In this document: one piece after another, positions 8,312 through 17,502 of the stretch
How positions within the stretch are numbered: the stretch's first letter is position 1
How the letters are laid out: each line of letters begins with the position of its first letter
Source: Aureimonas sp. AU4
GTDB taxonomy: Bacteria; Pseudomonadota; Alphaproteobacteria; Rhizobiales; Rhizobiaceae
Direction of reading: 5' to 3'
NCBI RefSeq assembly: GCF_001463765.1
Contig: NZ_BBWK01000004.1
Coordinates: 1-64,000 of the forward strand
DNA: 64,000 bases
Notes under the pieces: generated by a model
Told to the model about the DNA's origin: nothing
What the model saw: the letters and a program-made list of their open reading frames with translations, nothing else
Database searches by the model: none
Program-made: the position numbers and the translations under genes

Positions 8312-9766
8312 TCAGCCCATCTGCGTCTTCACGAAGTCCTTGACGATCGAGACGATGCCCCGGCCGAGCAGGTCGTCCAGCGCGTCGCAGAACTGGTCCA
8401 CGTTGTCGTGGGTGCAGATCAGCGGCGGCTCGAGGCGAATGACGTTGCGGTTGTATTCCGTGAAGGCGACGAGGCAGTCGTAGTCCTTCAAGAGCAGGGC
8501 GCCGACGAAGCCCGAAAGCGAGCCCTTCAGCTTGTCGTCGAGAAGCGCCACCATCGGGCGAAGCGCGAAGGGCAGCGTCTTGGAGAAGTCCTGGAACTCG
8601 AGGCCCACCATCAGGCCGCGTCCGCGCACCTCCTTGACGAGCGACGGATACTTCTCGGCGATCGCCTGGAGGCGTTCCTTCAGGTAGGCTCCGACCACCT
8701 CGGCATTGCCGATCAGATCCTCGTCGTAGAGCGTGTTGAGCGCCTCGATCGAGGTGACGCAGCCCTCTCCGATGCCGCCGAAGGTCGCGTGTGCATGGAT
8801 CATCGCGGTCTTCGGCGTGCCGTAGGCGCGCATGTAGACGTCGCGCCGTGCGATCATCGCCGCCATGGCCGCCTTTCCGCCGCCGAAGCTCTTGGCGAGC
8901 GCCGTCACGTCCGGCACGACGCCATGGTGCTCGAAGGCGTAGAAGCGCCCGGAGCGGCCGTAGCCGCACTGTACCTCGTCCGCGACCCAGATGACCTTAT
9001 GCTGGTCGCATAGGGCGCGAACGCCCTGCCAGTACTCGGTCGGGGCCTCGATGATGCCGCCGCCGCCCTGAATGGTCTCCAGCACGACGACGCCGACGTC
9101 CGGGTCCGAGCGCACGACCGCCGTCAACGCGGCCAGATCGCCGAAGGGCACGCGGTAGGTGTTGTCGACGAGCTTGAACTCGCCCTTGTAGAGCGGCGAG
9201 TCGGTGATCGACAGAACGCCCTTGGTCTTGCCGTGGAAGGAGTTCTCGGCGTGGACGATCTTGCAGTTCTTGCGGCCCGAGGCGCGCTCGGCCACCTTGA
9301 TGGCGGCCTCCATGGCCTCGGAGCCTGACGAGCCGAGGAACACCATGTCGAGTTCGCCGGGCGAGCAGGCCGCCACGTTCTTGGCCAGCGCCGAGGCGTA
9401 TTGCGACAGGAAGGCGATCGCGATCTCGTGCCGCTTCTCGTCCTGGAAGCGCTGGCGCGCCTCCAGGATGCGCGGATGGTTGTGACCGAAGGCGAGCGAG
9501 CCGAAGCCGCCGAAGAAGTCGAGGATGCGCCGGCCGTTCTGGTCGACGTAGAACATGCCCTCGGCGCGTTCGACCTTCACCTTATGAAAGCCGAGCAGCT
9601 TCATGAAATGGAACTGGCCGGGGTTCACGTGATGCTTGAAGAGGTCGGCCATGGTGCCGACGTCCATGGCCTTCGCATCCTCGACCGTCAGGAGGTCGGG
9701 CTTGGGCGGGCCGACGCGCGGCGCGGCGTCGAGTCCGGGGGCGGCGGTGATGGGGCGATCCAGCAT
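8312..9766 (-). CDS. Class III pyridoxal-phosphate aminotransferase
   Basis: The 484-residue protein is a fold-type I class III aminotransferase. The PLP phosphate loop is GSSGSE (145-150), Asp263 (VADEVQ) should pair with the pyridine nitrogen, and Lys292 in ALAKSFGGG should form the Schiff base. The N-terminus (about 60 residues) and an insert near 395-430 make it longer than the usual 420-450. The family includes ornithine, putrescine and other omega-aminotransferases; the substrate cannot be read from sequence. It is the last gene of a minus-strand run, 17 bases after the SDR gene, so it is probably co-transcribed with the pentose-lipid genes. Confidence 0.88.
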   Translation of the reverse strand: MLDRPITAAPGLDAAPRVGPPKPDLLTVEDAKAMDVGTMADLFKHHVNPGQFHFMKLLGFHKVKVERAEGMFYVDQNGRRILDFFGGFGSLAFGHNHPRILEARQRFQDEKRHEIAIAFLSQYASALAKNVAACSPGELDMVFLGSSGSEAMEAAIKVAERASGRKNCKIVHAENSFHGKTKGVLSITDSPLYKGEFKLVDNTYRVPFGDLAALTAVVRSDPDVGVVVLETIQGGGGIIEAPTEYWQGVRALCDQHKVIWVADEVQCGYGRSGRFYAFEHHGVVPDVTALAKSFGGGKAAMAAMIARRDVYMRAYGTPKTAMIHAHATFGGIGEGCVTSIEALNTLYDEDLIGNAEVVGAYLKERLQAIAEKYPSLVKEVRGRGLMVGLEFQDFSKTLPFALRPMVALLDDKLKGSLSGFVGALLLKDYDCLVAFTEYNRNVIRLEPPLICTHDNVDQFCDALDDLLGRGIVSIVKDFVKTQMG

Positions 9767-9783
9767 GGGTTCGGTTCCTTCCC

Positions 9784-10797
9784 TTACTCGGCGGCTTCTG
9801 CGAAGGCGCGGGCGGGCATGACCGTACCGTCCTTCTTGGCCCGATATTCCGTATAGGCGGCGATCAGCATGTCCTCATCACGGTACTGCGGCACCCAGCC
9901 GAGGTCGCGCGCGCCCTTCGACACGTCGAGCACGCATTCCTCGTCGGCGATCAGGTACTGCTCGGGATCCATGAGCGGCCGGTTCATGGCATCCAGCATG
10001 TCGAGCGTGCGCTTTACCGCCCAAGCCGGGGTCGGCAGCAGGATCGAGCGCGAGCCCGCATGGCGCACGAGGTCGCCCAGGAGCTTGCGCACCGGCGGCG
10101 GGTTGAGCGAGCCGAGATTGTAGGCCTCGTTCGGCACGCCCGCCTTCCACGCGAGGCGCGCGGCCTCGGCGCAGTCGAAGACCGAGATGAACTGATAGGG
10201 GTTGCGGCCTGAACCGATCATTGGAACCGGAAGGTTCGCGTCGATCAGCTTGAACAGCTTCTCCAGGATGCCGAGGCGGCCCGGGCCGATGATGAGGCGC
10301 GGGCGGAAAAGCGAGATGCGCATGCCGCGCTCGCGCCATTCGGCGGCAAGGTGCTCGGTCTCCAACTTCGACATGCCGTACTCGCCGAGCGGGGCGACCG
10401 GGTGGTCCTCGGTCATCGGCGTCGTGACCGTGTGGCCGTAGATCATGTCAGTGGTGAAGTGAACGAGGCGCATGGCGCCCGCCTCGTTCATCGCCTCCAT
10501 GATGTGCTTCGTCCCGTCGTAGTTCACGGGATAGAAGAACTCGTGGCGCTTGGCCCGCACCTGCAGCGGCGACAGCATCTTGGCCGACAGGTTGTAGACC
10601 ATGTCGTCGGCGGTCATCGGCACGGAGCGGACCGCCGCCGGATCGGTGACGTCCACCGTCATGTGCCGGCACCGGGCGTAGTGCGGCAGGTCGGACTTGA
10701 CGATGTCGGCGACGATCACCTCCTCGCCGTCGGAGACGAGGCGTGCGGCCAGATGGCGGCCGACGAAGCCGTCGCCGCCGAAGATGATGTGCTTCAT
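9784..10797 (-). CDS. NAD-dependent epimerase/dehydratase (extended SDR)
   Basis: The 337-residue protein has an extended-SDR Rossmann fold. The N-terminal dinucleotide motif is Gly7-x2-Gly10-x2-Gly13, with Asp31 after beta-2 suggesting NAD over NADP, the Thr115-Thr116 region, and the catalytic Tyr140-x3-Lys144. It overlaps the start of the DMT gene upstream by 4 bases, so the two are translationally coupled. Members act on nucleotide sugars or, more rarely, lipid-linked sugars. In this cluster it could supply the reductase step that DprE2 performs in mycobacteria, although DprE2 is a shorter classical SDR. That role is inference. Confidence 0.85.
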   Translation of the reverse strand: MKHIIFGGDGFVGRHLAARLVSDGEEVIVADIVKSDLPHYARCRHMTVDVTDPAAVRSVPMTADDMVYNLSAKMLSPLQVRAKRHEFFYPVNYDGTKHIMEAMNEAGAMRLVHFTTDMIYGHTVTTPMTEDHPVAPLGEYGMSKLETEHLAAEWRERGMRISLFRPRLIIGPGRLGILEKLFKLIDANLPVPMIGSGRNPYQFISVFDCAEAARLAWKAGVPNEAYNLGSLNPPPVRKLLGDLVRHAGSRSILLPTPAWAVKRTLDMLDAMNRPLMDPEQYLIADEECVLDVSKGARDLGWVPQYRDEDMLIAAYTEYRAKKDGTVMPARAFAEAAE

Positions 10798-11237
10798 CGA
10801 ACGATACCCTGCGTGGTGGTGGTGTTACGGGCGAGCGTCGCGGCGGCCCGGTCGTCGACCACGGTGCCACCGCCTCGGGCGATCAGGACCGTTCCCGCGC
10901 AGATCAGCGCGATGCCGCCGATGCGGGCGGCCGTCAGTTGCTCGCCGAAGAGCATCCAGGCCGCGAACGCGACCACGACATAGGCGAGCGACAGGAACGG
11001 ATAGGCGTAGGACAGCTCGACCTTCGACAGGACGAAGAGGTGCGAGGCCATCGAGATCACGAAGGTCAGGAGCCCCAGGAAGACGAACGGGCTGAAGACG
11101 ATCTGGAGCAGCTTCAGGATCGGGTTCACCCCGGCGAAGCTCAACGGGCCCAGCTGCATCATGCCGTATTTCAGCATCATCTGGGCCGCGGCGTTGGTGA
11201 ACACCGTGAAGAGGATGAAGGGGATGTAGCGACTCAT
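10794..11237 (-). CDS. Four-helix DMT/EamA-like transporter, ArnE/ArnF-like
   Basis: The 147-residue membrane protein has four hydrophobic helices, the size of a half-EamA or SMR-type subunit. The third-helix region VELSYAYPFLSLAYVVV and the fourth (IGGIALICAGTVLIARG) are characteristic of small DMT proteins, including the ArnE/ArnF undecaprenyl-phosphate aminoarabinose flippase subunits. It is coupled by ATGA to the SDR gene. A flippase for a polyprenyl-phosphate sugar fits the surrounding genes. A small-molecule exporter of the SMR type is the main alternative. Confidence 0.8.
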   Translation of the reverse strand: MSRYIPFILFTVFTNAAAQMMLKYGMMQLGPLSFAGVNPILKLLQIVFSPFVFLGLLTFVISMASHLFVLSKVELSYAYPFLSLAYVVVAFAAWMLFGEQLTAARIGGIALICAGTVLIARGGGTVVDDRAAATLARNTTTTQGIVR

Positions 11238-11348
11238 GTCGGCTCCTCGGGCGCCTCATGCGCCACTTCGGGATGCAATCTGTCCTGCGGCCTCTTGGGC
11301 TCCGCTTAACGGTGCCGCTTTGATCTTCCGCAGCGTCAACGAATGGTG

Positions 11349-12689
11349 TCAGGCCGCTTCGGCCCGAGTCGCCTGGGCGGGGAGACGAAGCGCCGTGCGC
11401 CGCCAGCTGTCTGAGACGATCGCGGGATCCCGCCAAGCCTCCAGACGTTTCCATTGCGGAAAGGAGGCCGCGAAGGTCTCCGGCGACATTGTCGCGTCCT
11501 TGTAGGGATTGACCGCCCCACCCGCATCGACGGCGATGCGGTCGAGCGCAGCCATCAGGTCGAGCGTTCGCCGCCCGCGGTTGGGAAAGTCGAGCGTCAG
11601 CGTCCAGCCGGGCCGTGGGAAGCTGATCAGTCCCGGGCTGGGACGCTCGCCGAAACGTTTCAGGACGGTGAGGAACGACCCCTGCCCGTGCGCGTGCGCG
11701 CATTCGATGAGGGCACGCACCGCCTTGGCCCCGCCCGCCTCCGGGACGACGCTCTGGTGCTGCAGCAGCCCCCCCGGTCCATAGAGGCGGTTCCAGTCCG
11801 CCACCCCGTCGAGCGGATAGAAGAAGGGCTCGAACGCCACGACGCGCTCGCTCCGCCCCTTCGGCGCACGCCGGTAGTAGAGCTCGTTGAAGGCGCGCAG
11901 CGCGAGCCCGCGCAACGGGCTGACCGGCGGTGTGAACGGCACCTTGAGCCGTGCCGGTCTCGCCTCGCCCGACAGCGACCCGTCCGGCTCGTGATCGCCG
12001 CAGATGAGGTGCCCGCGCCCAAGGTTCGGACCGGTCGCAAGCGAATCGATCCAGGCGACCGCGTATTCGTGGCGCGCGTCCGCCTCGGCGGCCTCGTCGA
12101 AATATTCCTCCAAGCGGCGGAAGCGATGCGTCACCTGGCGGATCGACGCCGAGGCCACGCGCATCATCCGCACGCGCAGCCGCGTGACGATGCCGGTCAG
12201 ACCCATGCCCCCGATCGTGGCGGCGTAGAGTTCGGCATTCTCGTCGCGGGCACAGCGCATCGGCGAGCGGTCCGAACGCTGCAGCGTGAAGTCCTCGACC
12301 CAGGCGCCGAACGTGCCGCGCCTGTGGTGGTTCTTGCCGTGAACGTCGTTGGCGAGCGCTCCGCCGAGCGTCACGAACTGCGTGCCCGGCGTCACCGGCA
12401 GAAACCAGCCGAGCGGCGCCACCAGCCTCGTGACGTCGCGCAGGAGCACGCCCGGCTCGGCGTCCAGAAGCCCCGTCTCCGCATCGAAGCCGAGGATGCG
12501 GTCGCGCGCGGTCATGTCGACCAGAAGGCCACCATCGTTGAGACAGCTGTCGCCGTAGGAGCGCCCGTTGCCGCGTGGAAGGAGCCCGGCCGGCGAGCGG
12601 ATCGCGGGGAAACCGCCCCCACCCTCGATCGCCCGTCGTCCGCCGGCGGGGCCTTCGAGCCGGCCCCAGCTGTCGTAGGTCTCAGACAT
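11349..12689 (-). CDS. DprE1-like FAD-dependent polyprenylphosphoryl-pentose oxidase
   Basis: The 446-residue protein is a VAO-type FAD enzyme that closely resembles mycobacterial DprE1. The FAD-binding stretch RGNGRSYGDS lies at 39-48. The segment TPGTQFVTLGGALANDVHGK (100-119) continues into NHH. The C-terminal block GWTLTLDFP (361-369) is followed by Lys397 in NPYKDAT, equivalent to DprE1 Lys418. The position of DprE1 Cys387 is Thr365 here. DprE1 oxidises the 2'-hydroxyl of decaprenylphosphoryl-ribose to a keto intermediate, and the same chemistry is predicted here. The start overlaps the UbiA gene end by 8 bases. Confidence 0.85.
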   Translation of the reverse strand: MSETYDSWGRLEGPAGGRRAIEGGGGFPAIRSPAGLLPRGNGRSYGDSCLNDGGLLVDMTARDRILGFDAETGLLDAEPGVLLRDVTRLVAPLGWFLPVTPGTQFVTLGGALANDVHGKNHHRRGTFGAWVEDFTLQRSDRSPMRCARDENAELYAATIGGMGLTGIVTRLRVRMMRVASASIRQVTHRFRRLEEYFDEAAEADARHEYAVAWIDSLATGPNLGRGHLICGDHEPDGSLSGEARPARLKVPFTPPVSPLRGLALRAFNELYYRRAPKGRSERVVAFEPFFYPLDGVADWNRLYGPGGLLQHQSVVPEAGGAKAVRALIECAHAHGQGSFLTVLKRFGERPSPGLISFPRPGWTLTLDFPNRGRRTLDLMAALDRIAVDAGGAVNPYKDATMSPETFAASFPQWKRLEAWRDPAIVSDSWRRTALRLPAQATRAEAA

Positions 12690-14124
12690 AGGCGGCCCCG
12701 GCGAACATGATGGCGCCGATCGCGATCATGATCTGCGAGCGCCAGTCGCGCAGAATGAAGACGACCGGATCCTCGTTCATCTGGCGGCGGCGGGCGAGAA
12801 CCCAGATGCGCACGATGATGTAGAGAACCAGCGGGCAGAGCGGCCAGATCATGTAGGGGTGGTTGTAGAGCGAGTTGACCTCGGCGCTGTCGATGTAGAG
12901 CGCGAGAACCAGCACCGAGGCGAAGCCGGAGGCCATGCCCGCCTGCCCGATCGTCTCGATGTCCTCGTCCACATAGCCGCGGCCGGTGACGGCGCGCGAC
13001 GCGCCGCTGCCGAAGTCGGCAAGCTCGGTGTAGCGCTTCACAAGGGCCAGCGAGAGGAAGAAGAAGATCGAGAAGGCGAGGAGCCAGAAGGACTCCTGCG
13101 TCGTCGCGGCGGCCGAACCGCCGACGATGCGCATGGTGTAGAGCCCGGCCAGCGTCAGGACGTCGATCAGGAGCATTCGCTTGAGCGCGAAGGAATAGGC
13201 GGTCGTCGCCGCGAGGTAGACCGCGAGAACCAGCGCGAAGGTGGGTGGCAGGAAGGCCGCGATCCCGAACGACAGGACCAAGAGCCCCGCCGCCATCAGG
13301 AGCCCGGTCGGAATGGGCACGCGCCCCGAGGCGAAAGGCCTGTTTCGCTTCGTCCGGTGGCGCCGGTCGGCGCTGAGGTCGAGGAGGTCGTTGACGATGT
13401 AGACCGACGAGGCGGCGAAGGAAAAGGACAAAAAGGCGAGGAAGCCCGCGAAGAACAGGCCGAAGTTCAGGAACTCCTGCGTCAGCACGATCGGCACGAA
13501 GACAAGGACGTTCTTCATCCACTGATGCGGGCGGAGCGCCTTCACGAGCGCCCGGGCGGGATGCCCTTCGTCGCGGATCAGCCTCGTGTGGGGATCGGCG
13601 CCGGTATGCCAGTTGGTGGCGGCCCGGTCGGGCTGCACGACGGTCGCCTGCCGTGCCGCCTGGAAGAGGCAGACGTCGTCCTGCGAGTTTCCGAAGTAGT
13701 CGAAGCCCTGCGCGCCGCAGCCGGCCTGAATGCGCTCCAGCTTGCGGGACGAGGACAGGTTCGTGTCGCGATCGCTCGCCAGCACCTCGTCGAACAGGCC
13801 GAGATGGTCGGCAACGGCATGGGCGAGGCGCTCGTTCGAGGCCGTTGCCAGGACGACGCGCCGGCCCATCTCGCGTTCGGCCTGAAGGGCTGCGACGACT
13901 TCCTCGCGATACGGAAGGGTCGCCGCATCGAACTCGACGCGCGCGGCGAGCTCGTCCTTGAGCACCGCCTTCCCTTGCGCAAGCCAGCCGAAGACGCGGC
14001 AGAACTGGAGGGGGTTTTGCCGAGCGAAGAGGAACAGCGTCTCCCACAGGAGATCGCTGCGGATCAGCGTTCCGTCGAGGTCGACATACACGGGACACTC
14101 GGCGCGCGAGATCAGCGTGTCCAT
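12682..14124 (-). CDS. HAD phosphatase fused to UbiA-type polyprenyl-phosphate phosphoribosyltransferase
   Basis: The 480-residue protein has two modules. Residues 10-165 form a complete HAD hydrolase: DLDGT (Asp15, Asp17), Thr94, Lys128 and GNSQDD (145-150). Residues 195-480 form a UbiA prenyltransferase with about eight membrane helices and NDLLDLSAD (245-253). The following HRTKRNRP resembles decaprenyl-phosphate phosphoribosyltransferase Rv3806c and rhizobial NoeC rather than quinone or heme enzymes. It would join phosphoribose from PRPP to a polyprenyl phosphate, and the HAD part could remove the 5-phosphate. It is the first gene of the minus-strand cluster. Confidence 0.85.
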   Translation of the reverse strand: MDTLISRAECPVYVDLDGTLIRSDLLWETLFLFARQNPLQFCRVFGWLAQGKAVLKDELAARVEFDAATLPYREEVVAALQAEREMGRRVVLATASNERLAHAVADHLGLFDEVLASDRDTNLSSSRKLERIQAGCGAQGFDYFGNSQDDVCLFQAARQATVVQPDRAATNWHTGADPHTRLIRDEGHPARALVKALRPHQWMKNVLVFVPIVLTQEFLNFGLFFAGFLAFLSFSFAASSVYIVNDLLDLSADRRHRTKRNRPFASGRVPIPTGLLMAAGLLVLSFGIAAFLPPTFALVLAVYLAATTAYSFALKRMLLIDVLTLAGLYTMRIVGGSAAATTQESFWLLAFSIFFFLSLALVKRYTELADFGSGASRAVTGRGYVDEDIETIGQAGMASGFASVLVLALYIDSAEVNSLYNHPYMIWPLCPLVLYIIVRIWVLARRRQMNEDPVVFILRDWRSQIMIAIGAIMFAGAAYV

Positions 14125-14364
14125 GAGGCTTTCCGTTCGATAGGTCCGGTTCGAGCCGGATCATTCGACGGTCAACCTTTCCGCGTCATGAAAGAAGCGC
14201 CCACTATCCTGTGAACGCGCAACGCGGTTAACTGCGGGTTCTCGAAGTCATTCTTGTTCGCGTGCTTCCATCAACATCGTGGAAACCGTTGTGGACGCGG
14301 CCGCGCCCAGCAATGGTCGGACGCCCACCGTCCTTCCCGTGGGGAACGACGGCGGGCGGAAGCC

Positions 14365-16155
14365 TCAGGCCTTCGGCGCGGCCGGGATCGCTCGAAGCCC
14401 CAGCTCGCGAAGCTGCGCGGGCGTCGCCTCGGCAGGCGCCCCCATCAGAAGGTCGTGGGCCTGCTGGTTCATCGGGAACAGCGCGATCTCGCGCAGGTTC
14501 TTGGCGCCGCACAGCAGCATGACGATGCGGTCCACGCCCGCCGCCATGCCGCCATGGGGCGGCGCGCCGTACTGGAAGGCGCGGTAGAGGCCTCCGAACC
14601 GCTCCTCGACATCGGCCCGCGAGTAGCCGGCGATCTCGAATGCCTTCACCATCGTCTCGGGAAGCTGGTTGCGGATGCCGCCCGACGCGATCTCGAAGCC
14701 GTTGCAGACGATGTCGTACTGGAACGCCTTGATGGTGAGCGGCTCCTGGCCCTCCAGCGCCTCGATGCCGCCCTGCGGCATGGAGAAGGGGTTGTGCGCG
14801 AAATCGACCTTCTTGTTGTCCTCGTCCCACTCGTAGAACGGAAAGTCGATGATCCAGGCGAGCTCGAACCGGTCGCGATCGACAAGGTTCAACTCCTCGC
14901 CGACGCGGGTGCGCGCCAAGCCGGCGAAGGCGTAGAACTTGGACGGCAGCCCCGCGACGAAGAAGCAGGCGTCGCCCGGCTCCAGGTCAAGCTGCGTGCG
15001 GATCGCCTCGGTGCGCTCCTCGCCGATGTTCTTGGCGAGCGGCCCCGCGCCCTCGATCTTGCCGCCCTCCTCGCGCCAGAAGATGTAGCCGAGGCCCGGC
15101 TGACCCTCGCCCTGCGCCCATGAGTTCATGCGGTCGCAGAAGGCGCGGCTGCCGCCGGTCTTGGCCGGGATGGCCCAGACCTCGACCGCCGGATCCTTGG
15201 CGATCATGCCGGCGAAGACCTTGAAGCCCGAGCCCGCGAAATGGTCGGTTACGGCCTGCATCTCGATCGGGTTGCGCAGATCCGGCTTGTCGGAGCCGTA
15301 CTTGCGGATCGACTCGGCATAGGGAATGCGCCGGAACGTCTGCGACACCGGCTTGCCGTCCGCGAACTCCTCGAAGATGCCGCGGATCACGGGCTCCATG
15401 GTCTGGAACACGTCCTCCTGCTCGACGAAGCTCATCTCGAGGTCGAGCTGGTAGAACTCGCCGTAGAAGCGGTCGGCGCGCGGGTCCTCGTCGCGGAAAC
15501 AGGGCGCGATCTGGAAGTAGCGGTCGAAGCCCGACATCATCAGGAGCTGCTTGTACTGCTGCGGAGCCTGGGGCAGCGCGTAGAACATGCCGTTGTGGAG
15601 GCGCGAGGGCACGAGGAAGTCGCGCGCGCCCTCCGGCGAGGAGGCTGTCAGGATCGGGGTCTGGAACTCGTTGAAGCCGGCCTCGGTCATGCGACGGCGC
15701 ATGGCGGCGACAACCTGCGTGCGGCGCATGATGTTGCGATGAAGCGTGTCGCGCCGAAGGTCGAGGAAGCGGTAGCGAAGGCGCACGTCCTCCGGATATT
15801 CCGGCTCGCCGAAGACCGGCAGCGGCAGTTCCTTGGCCTGCGCCAGCACCTCGATCTCCCGCGCGAAGATCTCCACCTCGCCGGTCGGCAGCTTCGAGTT
15901 CACGGTCTCGGGCGTGCGGGCCTTCACCTCGCCGTCGACGCGGATCACCCATTCCGAGCGCACCGCCTCGGCCGTCCTGAAGGCGGGGCTTTCCGGGTCC
16001 ACCACGATCTGGGTGAGGCCGTAGTGATCGCGTAGGTCGATGAAGAGCAGGCCCCCGTGGTCGCGAACCCGGTGAACCCAACCCGAGAGGCGGACGGTCT
16101 CGCCGACATGGGCGGGGCGAAGCGCGGCACAGGTATGGCTGCGGTAGCGATGCAT
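14365..16155 (-). CDS. aspS: Aspartyl-tRNA synthetase, probably non-discriminating
   Basis: The 596-residue bacterial-type class II synthetase has an N-terminal OB-fold anticodon domain (1-110), class II motif 2 with [10 protein letters not shown], a GAD insertion, and motif 3 in [15 protein letters not shown]. The anticodon-domain loop reads RDHGG with His33 at the position that, in Pseudomonas AspRS (His31), marks enzymes charging both tRNA-Asp and tRNA-Asn. That fits alphaproteobacteria, which make Asn-tRNA by GatCAB. The start is ATG 16155. The gene is divergent from rnd, and the 185-base gap should hold both promoters. Confidence 0.95.
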   Translation of the reverse strand: MHRYRSHTCAALRPAHVGETVRLSGWVHRVRDHGGLLFIDLRDHYGLTQIVVDPESPAFRTAEAVRSEWVIRVDGEVKARTPETVNSKLPTGEVEIFAREIEVLAQAKELPLPVFGEPEYPEDVRLRYRFLDLRRDTLHRNIMRRTQVVAAMRRRMTEAGFNEFQTPILTASSPEGARDFLVPSRLHNGMFYALPQAPQQYKQLLMMSGFDRYFQIAPCFRDEDPRADRFYGEFYQLDLEMSFVEQEDVFQTMEPVIRGIFEEFADGKPVSQTFRRIPYAESIRKYGSDKPDLRNPIEMQAVTDHFAGSGFKVFAGMIAKDPAVEVWAIPAKTGGSRAFCDRMNSWAQGEGQPGLGYIFWREEGGKIEGAGPLAKNIGEERTEAIRTQLDLEPGDACFFVAGLPSKFYAFAGLARTRVGEELNLVDRDRFELAWIIDFPFYEWDEDNKKVDFAHNPFSMPQGGIEALEGQEPLTIKAFQYDIVCNGFEIASGGIRNQLPETMVKAFEIAGYSRADVEERFGGLYRAFQYGAPPHGGMAAGVDRIVMLLCGAKNLREIALFPMNQQAHDLLMGAPAEATPAQLRELGLRAIPAAPKA

Positions 16156-16340
16156 GGTTCTTCTTTCGACTGAACTCGGCTGGACGCGCGCCTTGCGCCG
16201 CGCCCCGGTCTAGTGGGCGGAAAACGCATGGCCGTTAACGGCTGTCAAGGTTTCGCCCCGGCGGTCTAATCCGGTGAATAGATGGCCTCATCTCACGCGC
16301 GCGACGTGCAAGCGGCGGTCCAAGGCGCTAAGGAGACGGG

Positions 16341-17492
16341 ATGGAGCCCATCACCACGACCACCGCCCTTCAGGATGCCTGCCAGACGCTCGCTCGCGCT
16401 GAGTTCGTGACCGTCGACACGGAGTTCATCCGGGAGACGACCTTCTGGCCGGAGCTGTGCCTCGTTCAGATGGCCTCCGACGACCTCGCCGTTCTGGTGG
16501 ACCCGCTGGCGCCCGGCATCGATCTGTCGCCGTTCTTCGAGCTGATGGCGGACCGAGGCGTCCTCAAGGTGTTCCACGCCGCCCGGCAGGACGTCGAGAT
16601 CATCCACAAGCTCGGCGGCCTCATTCCGGCGCCCCTCTTCGACACGCAGGTCGCCGCCATGGTGTGCGGCTTCGGCGAATCGATCGCCTACGACCAGCTC
16701 GTCGCGCGCACGAGCTCGGGCCGCATCGACAAGACCTCGCGCTTCACCGACTGGCGGCACCGGCCGTTGTCGGAGGACCAGCTCACCTACGCTCTGGCCG
16801 ACGTGACCTACCTGCGCGACGCCTACCGGTTCCTGCGCTCGGCGCTGGAGGTGGAAGGGCGAACGGACTGGTTGCAGGACGAGATGGCGGTTCTCACCGA
16901 CCCCCGCACCTACGACATCCATCCCGACGACGCCTGGCGCCGCCTGAAGCTGCGGATCCGCAAGCCGATCGAGCTGCAGGTCCTCAAGGAGGTCGCCGCA
17001 TGGCGCGAGCGTGAGGCCCGAGCCCGCGACCAGCCGCGCAGCCGCATCCTCAAAGATGACGCGATCTACGAGATCGCGCAGCAGCAGCCGAAGGACGAAG
17101 GCGCGCTGGGTCGCCTGCGCTCGGTCTCGAAGGGTTTCGAGCGCTCCTCGGCGGGACGAGAAATCGTGGCCGCCGTCGGCCGTGCCCTGGCCGTGCCGCG
17201 CGGCGAGCTGCCGCCCATTCCGCGCCCGCCCAACCTGCCCGAAGGCACGGCGGCCGCCGTTGAGTTCCTGCGCGTGCTTCTGAAGATCGTGGTGGAGGAG
17301 CGGGGCGTCGCGGGCCGGATGATCGCGTCCGGCGACGATCTCGAGAAGCTGGCGGTCGAGGGCGAGAAGGCCGACGTGCCGGCGCTCCAGGGCTGGCGGC
17401 GCGAGCTCTTCGGCGCACGCGCGCTCGATCTTCTGGCCGGGCGCACGGCCCTCGTCTATCGCAACCGCAAGGTCGAGGTCGTCGCGCTCTGA
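16341..17492 (+). CDS. rnd: Ribonuclease D
   Basis: The 383-residue 3'-to-5' exoribonuclease matures the 3' ends of tRNAs and other small RNAs. The DEDDy nuclease residues are visible: Asp26 and Glu28 (VDTEF), Asp84 (FHAARQD), and Tyr150-x3-Asp154. HRDC-type helices fill the C-terminal part from about residue 205. AAGGAGA stands directly before the ATG. The next gene, ppx, is convergent, with 10 bases between stops. Confidence 0.93.
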   Translation: MEPITTTTALQDACQTLARAEFVTVDTEFIRETTFWPELCLVQMASDDLAVLVDPLAPGIDLSPFFELMADRGVLKVFHAARQDVEIIHKLGGLIPAPLFDTQVAAMVCGFGESIAYDQLVARTSSGRIDKTSRFTDWRHRPLSEDQLTYALADVTYLRDAYRFLRSALEVEGRTDWLQDEMAVLTDPRTYDIHPDDAWRRLKLRIRKPIELQVLKEVAAWREREARARDQPRSRILKDDAIYEIAQQQPKDEGALGRLRSVSKGFERSSAGREIVAAVGRALAVPRGELPPIPRPPNLPEGTAAAVEFLRVLLKIVVEERGVAGRMIASGDDLEKLAVEGEKADVPALQGWRRELFGARALDLLAGRTALVYRNRKVEVVAL

Positions 17493-17502
17493 CGCGGCGG
17501 CC

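Noticed and set aside
14323-14357. Imperfect 10-bp hairpin after the aspS stop.
   Set aside because: It contains a G-T pair and no T tract follows on the minus strand, so I did not call it a terminator.
14125-14364. Possible tRNA or small RNA gene in the gap before aspS.
   Set aside because: No cloverleaf, no T-loop consensus and no clear promoter-terminator pair were found by eye.
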